In this document: one piece after another, positions 17,609 to 26,022 of the stretch | How positions within the stretch are numbered: the stretch's first letter is position 1 | How the letters are laid out: each line of letters opens with the position of its first letter | Position numbers and translations under genes: made by a program | Notes under the pieces: model-generated | Database searches by the model: none | Told to the model about the DNA's origin: nothing | Seen by the model: only the letters and a program-made list of their open reading frames with translations | Source: Hinthialibacter sp964556895 | Lineage (GTDB): Bacteria; Hinthialibacterota; Hinthialibacteria; Hinthialibacterales; Hinthialibacteraceae | Assembly: GCA_964556895.1 (NCBI GenBank) | Contig: CAZKYC010000008.1 | Location: forward strand, 1-64,000 | Length of the DNA: 64,000 bases | Direction: 5' to 3'

Positions 17609-18916
17609 ATGAAACAAGTATTGATGGCTTTATCAGCAGTATTGGTCGTCTCATCTGTTGCCACTGCGCAACACTACGCGCTCGGCCCTGACTGGGTCGC
17701 TGGCGAAGGCGTTTACACCATCGTTGACGATGACGGCAACCGCATTTTGGTTGGAGCCGCCGCCAACGGCGCTGACCCCAAACACGCGTGGGTCAACCAA
17801 CAGTTCGGCAATTCGTACACCGTCAAATGCGACATCCGTATGGAAACATGGGATGACGCCGAAGACCTCAGCCGCGCCGGCATTGCGGTCCAGATCAACC
17901 CTGACGGAACTGCCGCCGACGGTGGCGGCGACCGTGGAATCAACCTGTTGCTCCACGACACACTCGGTAATGTCGAGTTTCTCAGCGACCTTCGTGGTTG
18001 GGGAACAGACACGGCGTTTGAATGGGCAACCGATGTTTGGTACACCATGGAATTGTCGGTCGACAACGGCGTTGTCAATGGCAGTATCATGACAACTGAC
18101 GGCTCAGACACAGTCACCTTGGCCGAATGGTCAGGCTTCCCCGGCGCTGATGACCGCGTTGACGGCTTCCCTGGCGTGACCGCCAGCACACGCGCTGGCT
18201 TGTCAACTTCATTCGACAACTTTGAAGTCATCGTCGACGGCAACGTCGTCTTTTCAGATGACTTTGAAGGCACCGCCCCCGTCAAAAGCACAGTTGGCTT
18301 GAGCGCTGACTGGGTCGGCGGTGAAGGCTTTTATGTCGTTGACGAAGGCGTATTGGTCAGCATCGCCACCAATGGCGCTGACCCCAAACACGCCTGGGTC
18401 GATCAACAATTCGGCAACTCGTATACCGTTAAAGCTGACATCCGTATGGAAACATGGGATGACGCCGAAGACCTCAGCCGCGCCGGCATTGCGGTCCAGA
18501 TCAACCCTGACGGAACTGCCGCCGACGGTGGCGGCGACCGTGGAATCAACCTGTTGCTCCACGACACACTCGGTAATGTCGAGTTTCTCAGCGACCTTCG
18601 TGGTTGGGGAACAGACACGGCGTTTGAATGGGCAACCGATGTTTGGTACACCATGGAATTGTCGGTCGACAACGGCGTTGTCAATGGCAGTATCATGACA
18701 ACTGACGGCTCAGACACAGTCACCTTGGCCGAATGGTCAGGCTTCCCCGGCGCTGATGACCGCGTTAATGGCTTCCCTGGCGTCACCGGCAGCACACGCG
18801 CCGGCTTGATCGCTTCCTTCGACAACTTTGAAGTTATCGTTGGCGGCGAGACCGTCTTTAGCGACGACTTTGAAGTGTTTGTGTCGGAATCAGAAGGCTG
18901 GAGTTTGTATAAGTAA
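17609..18916 (+). CDS. secreted protein made of two near-identical beta-sandwich repeats
   Basis: A 435-residue protein with a signal peptide (cleavage near ATA/Q at residue 21) followed by two ~200-residue copies of a concanavalin-like domain. Each copy starts with a GPDWVAGEG or SADWVGGEG strand and contains NQQFGNSYTVK, DIRMETWDDAEDLSRAGIAV and a final FDNFEVIV..VFSDDFE strand. The core of the repeat is identical at DNA level over 330 bp, so the duplication or a conversion event is recent. It ends EGWSLYK. Function is unknown; a surface or matrix-binding role is inferred. A perfect terminator follows. Confidence 0.8.
   Translation: MKQVLMALSAVLVVSSVATAQHYALGPDWVAGEGVYTIVDDDGNRILVGAAANGADPKHAWVNQQFGNSYTVKCDIRMETWDDAEDLSRAGIAVQINPDGTAADGGGDRGINLLLHDTLGNVEFLSDLRGWGTDTAFEWATDVWYTMELSVDNGVVNGSIMTTDGSDTVTLAEWSGFPGADDRVDGFPGVTASTRAGLSTSFDNFEVIVDGNVVFSDDFEGTAPVKSTVGLSADWVGGEGFYVVDEGVLVSIATNGADPKHAWVDQQFGNSYTVKADIRMETWDDAEDLSRAGIAVQINPDGTAADGGGDRGINLLLHDTLGNVEFLSDLRGWGTDTAFEWATDVWYTMELSVDNGVVNGSIMTTDGSDTVTLAEWSGFPGADDRVNGFPGVTGSTRAGLIASFDNFEVIVGGETVFSDDFEVFVSESEGWSLYK
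17831..18160 (+). repeat. tandem intragenic repeat, copy 1
   Basis: These 330 bases are identical by eye to 18437-18766, an offset of 606 bp or exactly 202 codons, so the reading frame is kept. The flanks of each copy differ at many positions. Confidence 0.9.
18437..18766 (+). repeat. tandem intragenic repeat, copy 2
   Basis: Second identical copy of the 330-bp block at 17831-18160. Identity ends at a GTTGAC versus GTTAAT difference just downstream. Confidence 0.9.
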
Positions 18917-18937
18917 TCGGAGTTTCGATTGAGAGGT

Positions 18938-18972
18938 AAAACGGCGGTTGGATATCCAACCGCCGTTTTTTT
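18938..18972 (+). terminator. Rho-independent terminator, possibly bidirectional
   Basis: A 16-bp perfect stem without loop mismatches (AAAACGGCGGTTGGAT with ATCCAACCGCCGTTTT, 18938-18969) runs into seven T residues on the plus strand. On the minus strand only four T follow, so it probably also serves the convergent gene ending at 18990, but more weakly. Confidence 0.92.
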
Positions 18973-18989
18973 GTTATTAACTTGTAAGG

Positions 18990-19640
18990 TTACTTCACTT
19001 CTTCAATTCTTAAATCATCGATATAAATCGGTTTGCTTGAGTAGGGCGTCGCCCAAGCGGTGGGGCGGCCTGAGATGGGCTCGTCTTTGGCGGTGTATTC
19101 AATCAGCCAATTCTCAGGCTCTTTGTCGCTGACTTTCCAGGCTTTTCCCTGGACAATCCAGTTGTCTTCGGACGTCTTAACGATTTGAAGCATGATGTGC
19201 GCCCACTCGCCTGATGTCCATTTGTATGGCGCCTTGGCTGCCACGTCGTCGCCGAGATACAGTTCGAGCGATCGCGAGGCTTGGTTTATACGCAGTTTGT
19301 ATCCCATCACGCCGCAAAGGCCGACGCCAAACCGCGGGTAACGGCGTTTGACGTTCTCGCTCAAAAACTTCGCCGAAACGCGAATGTTTTCGAATTTGGT
19401 CGGCCCAAACAAAAAGCCCATTGTGTTGAGCGGCTGACCTGGAAGCGTTAATACCTTGTTCCCGTCTTTAGGCTCGACTTGAAAATCGCCTTCGAGCACG
19501 AGAAAGTCCATCGGGTAGTAGCCGTCGTCTTCTTTTTCAAAATCCATCGAATAGAGCGCGCCGTCATCGGGTTTGGTTTCTTCCGCCATTGTTGGCGCCA
19601 AGAAAAGCAAAGATAAACTGAAAACCGAAATCCACTTCAT
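18990..19640 (-). CDS. small secreted LamG-like protein
   Basis: A 216-residue exported protein with a signal peptide ending near TMA/E at residue 19. The mature part looks like one concanavalin-like beta-sandwich: MDFLVLEGDFQVEP, FENIRVSAKFLSEN, RFGVGLCGVMGYKLRIN, and a closing KPIYIDDLRIEEVK strand. The same closing pattern (a V/AKAW strand, then W-x-I/L-E, then a YVDNI/YIDDL strand) is seen in the C-terminal domain of the 774-residue propeller protein at 38937, so the two domains are probably homologous. It lies 24 bp after the FtsX permease gene and is probably the last gene of that operon. Confidence 0.75.
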   Translation of the reverse strand: MKWISVFSLSLLFLAPTMAEETKPDDGALYSMDFEKEDDGYYPMDFLVLEGDFQVEPKDGNKVLTLPGQPLNTMGFLFGPTKFENIRVSAKFLSENVKRRYPRFGVGLCGVMGYKLRINQASRSLELYLGDDVAAKAPYKWTSGEWAHIMLQIVKTSEDNWIVQGKAWKVSDKEPENWLIEYTAKDEPISGRPTAWATPYSSKPIYIDDLRIEEVK

Positions 19641-19664
19641 TATTGATTACTCCTTCGGTAAAGA

Positions 19665-22600
19665 TTATTCATTTCGTAATGCGTTCAAGAAGGGGCCTTT
19701 CATCGCGATTCGCGCCGCCGCCGCCGTGAAGAAAAACCCGCATATCAATAATGCAATCACGGTTAACACGATCGCCCCAATAGGCGCGCCGCTACTTGCA
19801 TTGCCCAGGCTTGGCGTCGCGGCGGTGAAGCCTGCGACAGCGCCGATGACCAAACCGAACACTAATAAGGCGGCGTGCTCATAGATGAGAATCATCCTGA
19901 CTGATTGCGTGTTAAACCCAATCGCTTGCAGCAGCGCGAGTTCGCTTCGGCGCTCTAAGACGTTACGCAATACGACGACGCCCAGCCCGGCGCTGCCGAG
20001 CAATAGCCCTAAAGCGCCGAGTGCGAGAAAGATGCTCAGATAGGTCTGTTCGACTGAGTTGAAGGCGGCGAGACGTTCAACCGTGTCAATCGCTTCGATT
20101 CCAAGGTCTTGAAGAAAGTCATTGAGACTATCAGCGTATTGGTTTCTCTGTTCAAACGGCGCGTCAATGAGCATGGCGCGATACCCGGTTTCAAGCGGGA
20201 ACTGGTTTAGAAACCTGTCTTCAGCGATGATAAGGCTGCCTTGTAAGATTGAGCGGTCTAAGGCCGCGATGAGCCTGACTTCGAAGGTTTCACTACCGTT
20301 GACGTAGGTTAGCGTGTCGCCCAGCGAGAGCCCTAAGGCCCACATCATCGAGTTTTGATCAACAATAGCAGGCACAGCGCCGTCTTCAAATTTGTGATTG
20401 AGCAGGTCCCAGGCGGGGCCTGTGGTTGAGACGCCGTCTAACACACTGGCGAAGCGAAATGCTTCCCGGCCTGAAAGTTGGGCAGGGTTCACCCCCAACA
20501 AGCGCGGCGTTTGCGCCCGGTTGAGGTTAAGGCAGCTGGCGTCGTCGCCTTCGCGCACCCGCATGGCCACCACTCTCATGTCGGGGACGTCTTCGCGAGT
20601 GAGGGCGTATTCATTGAGGCCTGACTCGAGATTGAGATCATGTAACAGCGGGATGGCGGTTTCGGCGTAGACCGCAAACCCGCCTGTCCCCGAATCGCGC
20701 TGGTCTGCCCCTTGAAGTGGGTCCTGTCGATTGGCGCCAACAGCGATGACCAGAAATGACCCACAGGCGAGCAGTGCGCCTACCGCCAGACTGCGGCCCG
20801 GGCGGCGGCTGGCGCCGCGCAAGGCGAATTTCATCATGGACGGGCTGTGGTCTGAGGCGGCATGAGCTTTCGAATTCAGCCAGACGCGCATCGCCGCCAG
20901 CCCGCCAATGAGCATCAAGGCGCCGACGCCAAAGAACACGCCTGCGGCTTGGGTGGATGACTCGGTTTCAGCGCCGAACATTATCACGAATGCGCCGAGA
21001 AAACTGACAACCGCGATAACGATTGACACCCAACCTTGTTTGTGTGAGGTCGCCTCTGAAGCGCCTGCGTCTAACCCCGCATGCAGCAATTCTCGTGCAG
21101 GCGTCTGGGCTTGTTTTCTAACGGCGAAATGAATCGCGAACATTGAAACAAACCAGCTGGCGATTAAGCCAGAAATAACCACACCTGGTTTGATATGGAG
21201 TTGGACTTCGGCGGAAGCGACCGCACCGCTCCAAATAGATGAAAGCCCCCACAGGACGGCGTTTGTGTAAATGATTGCAATCAGCAGGCCGAGCAGGCTG
21301 CCGACGATAGAAAAGAGAAGCCCTTCGACTAAATAAAAGCGCCTGATCTGGCTAGGCCGCAACCCTATTGCCAACAAGACGCCCGTCTCACGCCCGCGTT
21401 GTTCAATGGCAAATGTAAACAACAACGCCATTAACAACAAGGCGGCGATGATCAAAAAGATACTCAGCCCGATGAATAATCCGCTAAAGTCCATCGCCTG
21501 TCGGCTGGCATTGAGGGCCGCCTGGCGCAGGGGTTGAAAGACAAACCCAAACTGCATCGGGTTTAACGCCTCTCGAAGCGCGGCTTCGAGTGATTGGGCG
21601 TCGAATTCGTCTTTGGAAACGCGGATCGCCGTCAACGCGCCAAAACGGTTAGACCACATCTCTTGGCCGTCTTGTAGCGTAATGACCGCCTTAGGGGCGC
21701 CGCCGTACTCGTCCCAATAGGTTTCGTCTTTGTCGCGAATGGCGTCTAGATTGATAATGAAGCCCGGGTCCCAATCACGGCAGTTCTCTTGGTCGGCCAG
21801 GCCGGGAAACTCCGGCATTAAATTTTCATCGACCGCTGGCGACTGCATCGGTAAGATTGAATTGACTGAGAATGGCGTCGACCGTTCGATCAAACGCCGC
21901 ATAGGGCCGAAGATGAAGTAGGTCATTTCGATCGAATCGCCCGGCTGCAGGCCTAAATCATCCGCGAGCCATTGATTGATGTTCGCCTTGCCCGGTTGTG
22001 ACGGCGCCCACTGCGGCGCTGGAGTGGGCGTGAGCGGGCCGACTGCGCTGACAATGGAATAGGGCGTACGGGCGCCGCTTTTAGATTCTAATATATTGAT
22101 CAGATAGCTCAGTACGCCCAGCGGTTGTTGAGAAAGCCCCTTCATCGCCTCGACCACGGGCGGGTCGAGAAAGATACGTTTACTGCGTAACTCGATCTGG
22201 CCAGTTCCGGGCAAGTCGAGAATTTCGAGTTCGGCGTCAGCCAATTGAAACTGGCTTTTCAAGATTTGACTTAGCGCTAGAAGCGATGACGGTTCGCTTT
22301 CATTGGTGCGCACCAGCATCATATTAGCGCGGCCGTATAACTCGGCGCGGTCTTGTAGCCATTGCAATGAGACAAAGGCGTTATTTGGCGGGATCTGGTT
22401 GGCGCGCAGGTCAAAGCGCCCCATCTGGGCGTCATCAACAATAGCGCTCACAGTCAAGCGGTCTGGTATGGTCTGGTCTGATGCGGTCGATAGCGGCGCG
22501 TCGCGTGACAGAATACTGGGACGCTCGACGCGCAATAAAATAACGTCGCCGACTTCGACGCCTAAGGTTTGCGCCATTCGTTGGTTGATCGCGACGCTGG

Positions 22601-22994
22601 GAATGTCAGACTCGATGTCTGGCGCCTCAACATTGTTCATCCGCCAAAAGCGTTCGTCGACGCCAAGCGTCTGGACGCGGTTGACCCTCGCGCCCGTATC
22701 AGGCTGGCTGGCGGACGCATTCAACCGCAACACCGGCGCGGTCAACGCCTCATTGATTTCTTGTCGAACGCTGTCAGCGAGCGCAGAGCGAAAGAAGCGC
22801 TCTTGGGCGTGTAGGGCGTAATCGGTTTCGCCGATACGCGACAGCGCCTGTTGATGCAGCGTCTCATTGATCGACGAGCCCACCAATAGCGCGCCGATTA
22901 ACACAGCCGCGCCAATGGCGGCGCCCAGCGCGACGCCTAACTGGGTGCGCCAATAGTATTGAAAACTGCGCTGGGCCAAGGTTAAAGCATTCAC
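19665..22994 (-). CDS. FtsX/MacB-like ABC transporter permease (large, two-block)
   Basis: An 1109-residue inner-membrane permease. It has an N-terminal span (about residues 18-40), a very large periplasmic domain, a cluster of three spans near 510-640 with the FtsX pattern (FTFAIEQRGRETGVLLAIGLRPSQI), further spans near 690-770, a second periplasmic part, and a final three-span block near 990-1090 carrying ERRSELALLQAIGFNTQSV. This duplicated FtsX layout is seen in lipoprotein- and lipid-exporting ABC systems. Its start overlaps the ATPase stop by 4 bp. The cargo is unknown; export of the product of the upstream biosynthetic genes is an inference from operon position. Confidence 0.88.
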   Translation of the reverse strand: MNALTLAQRSFQYYWRTQLGVALGAAIGAAVLIGALLVGSSINETLHQQALSRIGETDYALHAQERFFRSALADSVRQEINEALTAPVLRLNASASQPDTGARVNRVQTLGVDERFWRMNNVEAPDIESDIPSVAINQRMAQTLGVEVGDVILLRVERPSILSRDAPLSTASDQTIPDRLTVSAIVDDAQMGRFDLRANQIPPNNAFVSLQWLQDRAELYGRANMMLVRTNESEPSSLLALSQILKSQFQLADAELEILDLPGTGQIELRSKRIFLDPPVVEAMKGLSQQPLGVLSYLINILESKSGARTPYSIVSAVGPLTPTPAPQWAPSQPGKANINQWLADDLGLQPGDSIEMTYFIFGPMRRLIERSTPFSVNSILPMQSPAVDENLMPEFPGLADQENCRDWDPGFIINLDAIRDKDETYWDEYGGAPKAVITLQDGQEMWSNRFGALTAIRVSKDEFDAQSLEAALREALNPMQFGFVFQPLRQAALNASRQAMDFSGLFIGLSIFLIIAALLLMALLFTFAIEQRGRETGVLLAIGLRPSQIRRFYLVEGLLFSIVGSLLGLLIAIIYTNAVLWGLSSIWSGAVASAEVQLHIKPGVVISGLIASWFVSMFAIHFAVRKQAQTPARELLHAGLDAGASEATSHKQGWVSIVIAVVSFLGAFVIMFGAETESSTQAAGVFFGVGALMLIGGLAAMRVWLNSKAHAASDHSPSMMKFALRGASRRPGRSLAVGALLACGSFLVIAVGANRQDPLQGADQRDSGTGGFAVYAETAIPLLHDLNLESGLNEYALTREDVPDMRVVAMRVREGDDASCLNLNRAQTPRLLGVNPAQLSGREAFRFASVLDGVSTTGPAWDLLNHKFEDGAVPAIVDQNSMMWALGLSLGDTLTYVNGSETFEVRLIAALDRSILQGSLIIAEDRFLNQFPLETGYRAMLIDAPFEQRNQYADSLNDFLQDLGIEAIDTVERLAAFNSVEQTYLSIFLALGALGLLLGSAGLGVVVLRNVLERRSELALLQAIGFNTQSVRMILIYEHAALLVFGLVIGAVAGFTAATPSLGNASSGAPIGAIVLTVIALLICGFFFTAAAARIAMKGPFLNALRNE

Positions 22995-23683
22995 GTTACG
23001 GTCTCCCGCTTGAGCAGGCGCCCGTCGGACAGTTCGTATATGGTTGACATGCGCTGGGCCAACTCTCCTGAATGAGTGACGACAACCAACGCGACGCCTT
23101 CTTCTTGGTTGAGTTCGAGCAAGAGTTCAGTCAACGCATTCGCAGATTCGCGGTCGAGTGAGCCCGTCGGCTCATCAGCGAGGAGAAGTTTGGGTCCATT
23201 GATGAGGGCGCGCACCACCGCCGCGCGCTGGCGCTCGCCGCCGGATATCTGGCCGGGGCGCGCGTGTTTTCGCGATGACAGCCCTACCCGGTCAAGAAGG
23301 CGGTTGGCGCGGGCTTCAGCGTCTGGATGGGGGGCCGACGACGCTAAAGTCGGCGTCAATACGTTTTCTAATACGCTGAGTTGAGGCAACAAAAAGTGAA
23401 GCTGAAAGATAAAGCCAATTTCCTGATTGCGCAATTCGGCCAACTGGTTAGCGTTTAACGTTGATAACTCTTTTGAGGCGATGGTGAGTGAGCCTGATGT
23501 TGGTGTATCCAACGCGCCGATCAAGTTTAACAGAGTGGTCTTTCCAGAGCCCGACGGCCCGACGATGGCCAGCGACTCTGCCGGGCGAATTTGTAGTGAA
23601 CAATCGCTTAGCACCGCCCGCTCAGCGCCGTCATACCGTTTTTCGATTGCGTCTACATTGACTAAACTGTTGGTCTCATTCAT
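22991..23683 (-). CDS. ABC transporter ATPase (LolD/MacB-like)
   Basis: A 230-residue nucleotide-binding subunit. Walker A GPSGSGKTT is at 42-50, the Q-loop FQLHFLLP near 93-100, the signature SGGERQ at 147-152, Walker B LLLADEP at 167-172, D-loop SLD, and the H-loop VVTHS near 198. The LolD-like segment length fits ATPases that work with FtsX-type permeases, and the matching permease gene overlaps directly downstream. It overlaps the PaaK-like ligase gene upstream by 8 bp, so it belongs to the biosynthetic operon rather than standing alone. Confidence 0.95.
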   Translation of the reverse strand: MNETNSLVNVDAIEKRYDGAERAVLSDCSLQIRPAESLAIVGPSGSGKTTLLNLIGALDTPTSGSLTIASKELSTLNANQLAELRNQEIGFIFQLHFLLPQLSVLENVLTPTLASSAPHPDAEARANRLLDRVGLSSRKHARPGQISGGERQRAAVVRALINGPKLLLADEPTGSLDRESANALTELLLELNQEEGVALVVVTHSGELAQRMSTIYELSDGRLLKRETVT

Positions 23684-24971
23684 GGCTTCGAATCCACCGT
23701 TTGGCTTTCATTTCAAACCGGGGCAGAGAGCCTGGCTCGGTTACCTCAATTGGAATTCTCAAATGATAGGTCTTATACAACTCTGTCGACAATTGGTGAG
23801 GCAATGTTTCAGGGTGTTTATCATCAGGCGTAGGTTCGACGGAAATTTTTATTTCCGCCATGGTTTCTTTTTCACTGATCTCCACCCGGTATTCGTTGAC
23901 CGCCGGGTTGCGCCGAATGATCTCGTCAATCGCGCTGGGAAACAGGTTCACGCCGCGCACAATCACCATGTCATCATAACGGCCCAGGATGCCGCCCAGC
24001 AACGCCGCTTCAGGCCGTCCATATTGTTCGAGATTGTCCCACGACACTTTTACCATGTCACCGGTCCGATAGCGCAAGAGCGGCGACGCGCTGCGTCCTA
24101 GCGGCGTCAACACCAACTCGCCAGTCTGGCCGGTCTCGATTGGGTTGAATGTATCAGGATCAAGCACTTCGACCAAATATTCTGGCTCGACTGGGTGCAG
24201 CACGCCTCGATGGGTTGCCGATTCAAAGGTCACCGGGCCGACCTCGGTCATGCCATGGTGATCAAACAAGCGGGCGCCGTTCCATTCGGCTTCAATACGC
24301 TCGCGAACGCTGGGCGAGCTGCCGCCCGGTTCGCCCGCAACGATGATTTTTTTGACAAAAGATTGAGTCAAGTCAATGTTTTCTTCTTTGGCTGCTTGCG
24401 CAAGGCGAAGAGCGTAGGTCGGAGTACAACACAATACGGTTACTTGATTGGCGATGATGGTTTGCAGGCGCCCGGCGCTGCTCATGGCGCCGCCGGGGAT
24501 ACAAAGACAGCCCATACCTTCAGCGGCGTTAAATGCGCTCCAAAAGCCCAAAAACGGGCCAAAGGAGAAAGCAAAAAATATACGGTCGGATTCATCCACG
24601 CCCATTTCGCGAAAGATGCGCGCCCAATTGCCCGCCACCCAATCCCAACTCTCTTTGGTGTCAAGCCAGCGCATGGGAGAGCCGCTGGTCCCACTGGTTT
24701 GGCTGTAGCGAACGTAGCGTTCGACGGGTTCGGTTAGGTTGCTGCCATAGGGCGGATGCTTTTGCTGGTCGGCGGCGAGCTCTTGTTTGGTGGTGAACGG
24801 CGTAGTTTGAACAAACTCGTCCAACGACTGAAGCGGCGGCTTTAGTCCTGATTTTTTCAGTTTGCTGGTGTAGAACGGGTTGGCCGGAATAATCGCGTCT
24901 AACAGCGCGTTGAGTTTGTGAAGTTGCGCTGTTTGAATCTCTTCACGCGTGTTTAGCCGACCCTCCATCAT
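23676..24971 (-). CDS. PaaK-like aryl/acyl-CoA ligase (ANL superfamily)
   Basis: It adenylates a carboxylic acid and probably transfers it to CoA; PaaK relatives prefer aryl acids. In the 431-residue protein the phosphate loop TSGTSGSP is at 92-99, HHGMTEVG at 238-245 corresponds to the A5 motif, YRTGD is at 301-305, GRYDDMVIVRGVNLFPS (330-346) marks the hinge, and a C-terminal domain ends with a lysine-bearing FEMKAKRW, so it is full length. It overlaps the EamA-like gene by 4 bp. With a chorismate-lyase-like gene nearby, hydroxybenzoate is a reasonable candidate substrate, but this is unproven. Confidence 0.87.
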   Translation of the reverse strand: MMEGRLNTREEIQTAQLHKLNALLDAIIPANPFYTSKLKKSGLKPPLQSLDEFVQTTPFTTKQELAADQQKHPPYGSNLTEPVERYVRYSQTSGTSGSPMRWLDTKESWDWVAGNWARIFREMGVDESDRIFFAFSFGPFLGFWSAFNAAEGMGCLCIPGGAMSSAGRLQTIIANQVTVLCCTPTYALRLAQAAKEENIDLTQSFVKKIIVAGEPGGSSPSVRERIEAEWNGARLFDHHGMTEVGPVTFESATHRGVLHPVEPEYLVEVLDPDTFNPIETGQTGELVLTPLGRSASPLLRYRTGDMVKVSWDNLEQYGRPEAALLGGILGRYDDMVIVRGVNLFPSAIDEIIRRNPAVNEYRVEISEKETMAEIKISVEPTPDDKHPETLPHQLSTELYKTYHLRIPIEVTEPGSLPRFEMKAKRWIRSHE

Positions 24972-25540
24972 GAACGGGGCGTCTCCGGCGGCGGCGCTTT
25001 GGCGGATTGAACGATGGCGTGTGCGTCAGCGGGTTTCTTTGGCGCGGGGTTGGGTTTGTAGAGCGTCACCAGAGTGCCGCCGATGGCGGCGAGAAGTATC
25101 CCGGCGACAAACTGCCACTTTAGTGACGCGACCCCGCCAGCGGGGGGATGCAGCGTTAACGCAACCACGGCGTTCACGATGGGCGCTCCGGCGAAGATGA
25201 TCGACATCACCACCGCAGGCGATCCTTTGGCGCCAAACGCGAGCAAGACGCAAAACGCGCCGATGGCGCCGACGATGCCTGCGAGCAGCGACCACACCAT
25301 GCCTTTCATGGGGAAAGTCCATGTTGCTCCGTTAATGACGAGTATGAAAAACGGCGCGAGGACGGCAGTGAGAAAGTAAGCCAGGCCGACGAACAAAAAC
25401 GCTTTGTAGCGCCCATTGACCGGGTCGCCCATGCCGATTTGGCCGGTATGCAAGAAGATTCCATACAGCCCCCAACTGGCGACCGTCATTAACGCAAAGA
25501 TCAGCCAGGTCATCCCGGCTTGGTTTGTAGCATCCGCCAT
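24968..25540 (-). CDS. half-size EamA/DMT-like membrane protein
   Basis: A 190-residue membrane protein with about five hydrophobic spans and a Pro/Ala-rich cytoplasmic tail from about residue 160. The spans WLIFALMTVASWGLYGIFL, FLFVGLAYFLTAVLAPFFIL and SIIFAGAPIVNAVVAL look like one EamA (drug/metabolite transporter) repeat unit, so it would need to dimerise to form a transporter. It starts 2 bp after the thioesterase stop and overlaps the ligase start, so it is translationally coupled to both. The substrate is unknown; movement of an operon intermediate is possible. Confidence 0.75.
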   Translation of the reverse strand: MADATNQAGMTWLIFALMTVASWGLYGIFLHTGQIGMGDPVNGRYKAFLFVGLAYFLTAVLAPFFILVINGATWTFPMKGMVWSLLAGIVGAIGAFCVLLAFGAKGSPAVVMSIIFAGAPIVNAVVALTLHPPAGGVASLKWQFVAGILLAAIGGTLVTLYKPNPAPKKPADAHAIVQSAKAPPPETPRS

Positions 25541-25542
25541 TC

Positions 25543-25989
25543 TTAGGTCTCCTGGTTTATGGTTTCGGTTGCGACTTCGATTTGGCTGCGGAACCGCTCA
25601 GGAAGCGGGACCGATTTGATTGTACCATTCTCAAATGAGACGCACACCACCGTAAGCGAAGCGCGGGCGACGTCTTCGACCGGGCCGGGTTCGACCCGGC
25701 GAAAGATGAAGTCATACGATACCGTCTTTTCGCGAATTTCTTTGACGATTAATTGAATCTCAACCACATCTTCGAAATGGAGCGGGCGCAAATAGCGGCA
25801 GTTCACTTCCCCGCGCGGCAAGGCGATGTAACGCTCGCCTTCGCGCATGTGGACGGAATAATCAATTGAGCGGTAAAAGGCGTGTTCACAGGATTCCATG
25901 AACACAAAAAAGCGCGACCAATGGACGATGCCCGCCAGGTCAGTATCGGCGAACTCCACCCGCCGACGATGTCGATACTCGCTAACCAT
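25543..25989 (-). CDS. 4HBT/YbgC-type acyl-CoA thioesterase
   Basis: A 148-residue hot-dog-fold protein. The signature FADTDLAGIVHWSRFFVFME (about 13-32) contains the catalytic-type aspartate of the 4-hydroxybenzoyl-CoA thioesterase/YbgC family, and the later strands (NCRYLRPLHFEDVVEIQL) fit the fold. It would hydrolyse an acyl- or aroyl-thioester. It lies between the GT4 glycosyltransferase and the EamA-like gene in one transcription unit with a PaaK-type ligase, which suggests it releases or proofreads a thioester made there. Confidence 0.88.
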   Translation of the reverse strand: MVSEYRHRRRVEFADTDLAGIVHWSRFFVFMESCEHAFYRSIDYSVHMREGERYIALPRGEVNCRYLRPLHFEDVVEIQLIVKEIREKTVSYDFIFRRVEPGPVEDVARASLTVVCVSFENGTIKSVPLPERFRSQIEVATETINQET

Positions 25990-26022
25990 GATGAAGCGCC
26001 CCCGTTGCTGAGAATGAACCGC

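Noticed and set aside
17713..18291. Antisense frame over the duplicated secreted protein, repeated again at 18403-18825
   Set aside because: It repeats only because the underlying coding DNA is duplicated; the sense product has a signal peptide and terminator.
17831..18766. Direct repeats considered as a CRISPR-like or satellite array
   Set aside because: There are only two units of 330 bp, in frame within one coding gene, with no spacers.
22303..22821. 172-codon open frame antisense to the FtsX permease gene
   Set aside because: It lies wholly inside a clear permease gene on the other strand, has no ribosome-binding site and no family-like sequence.
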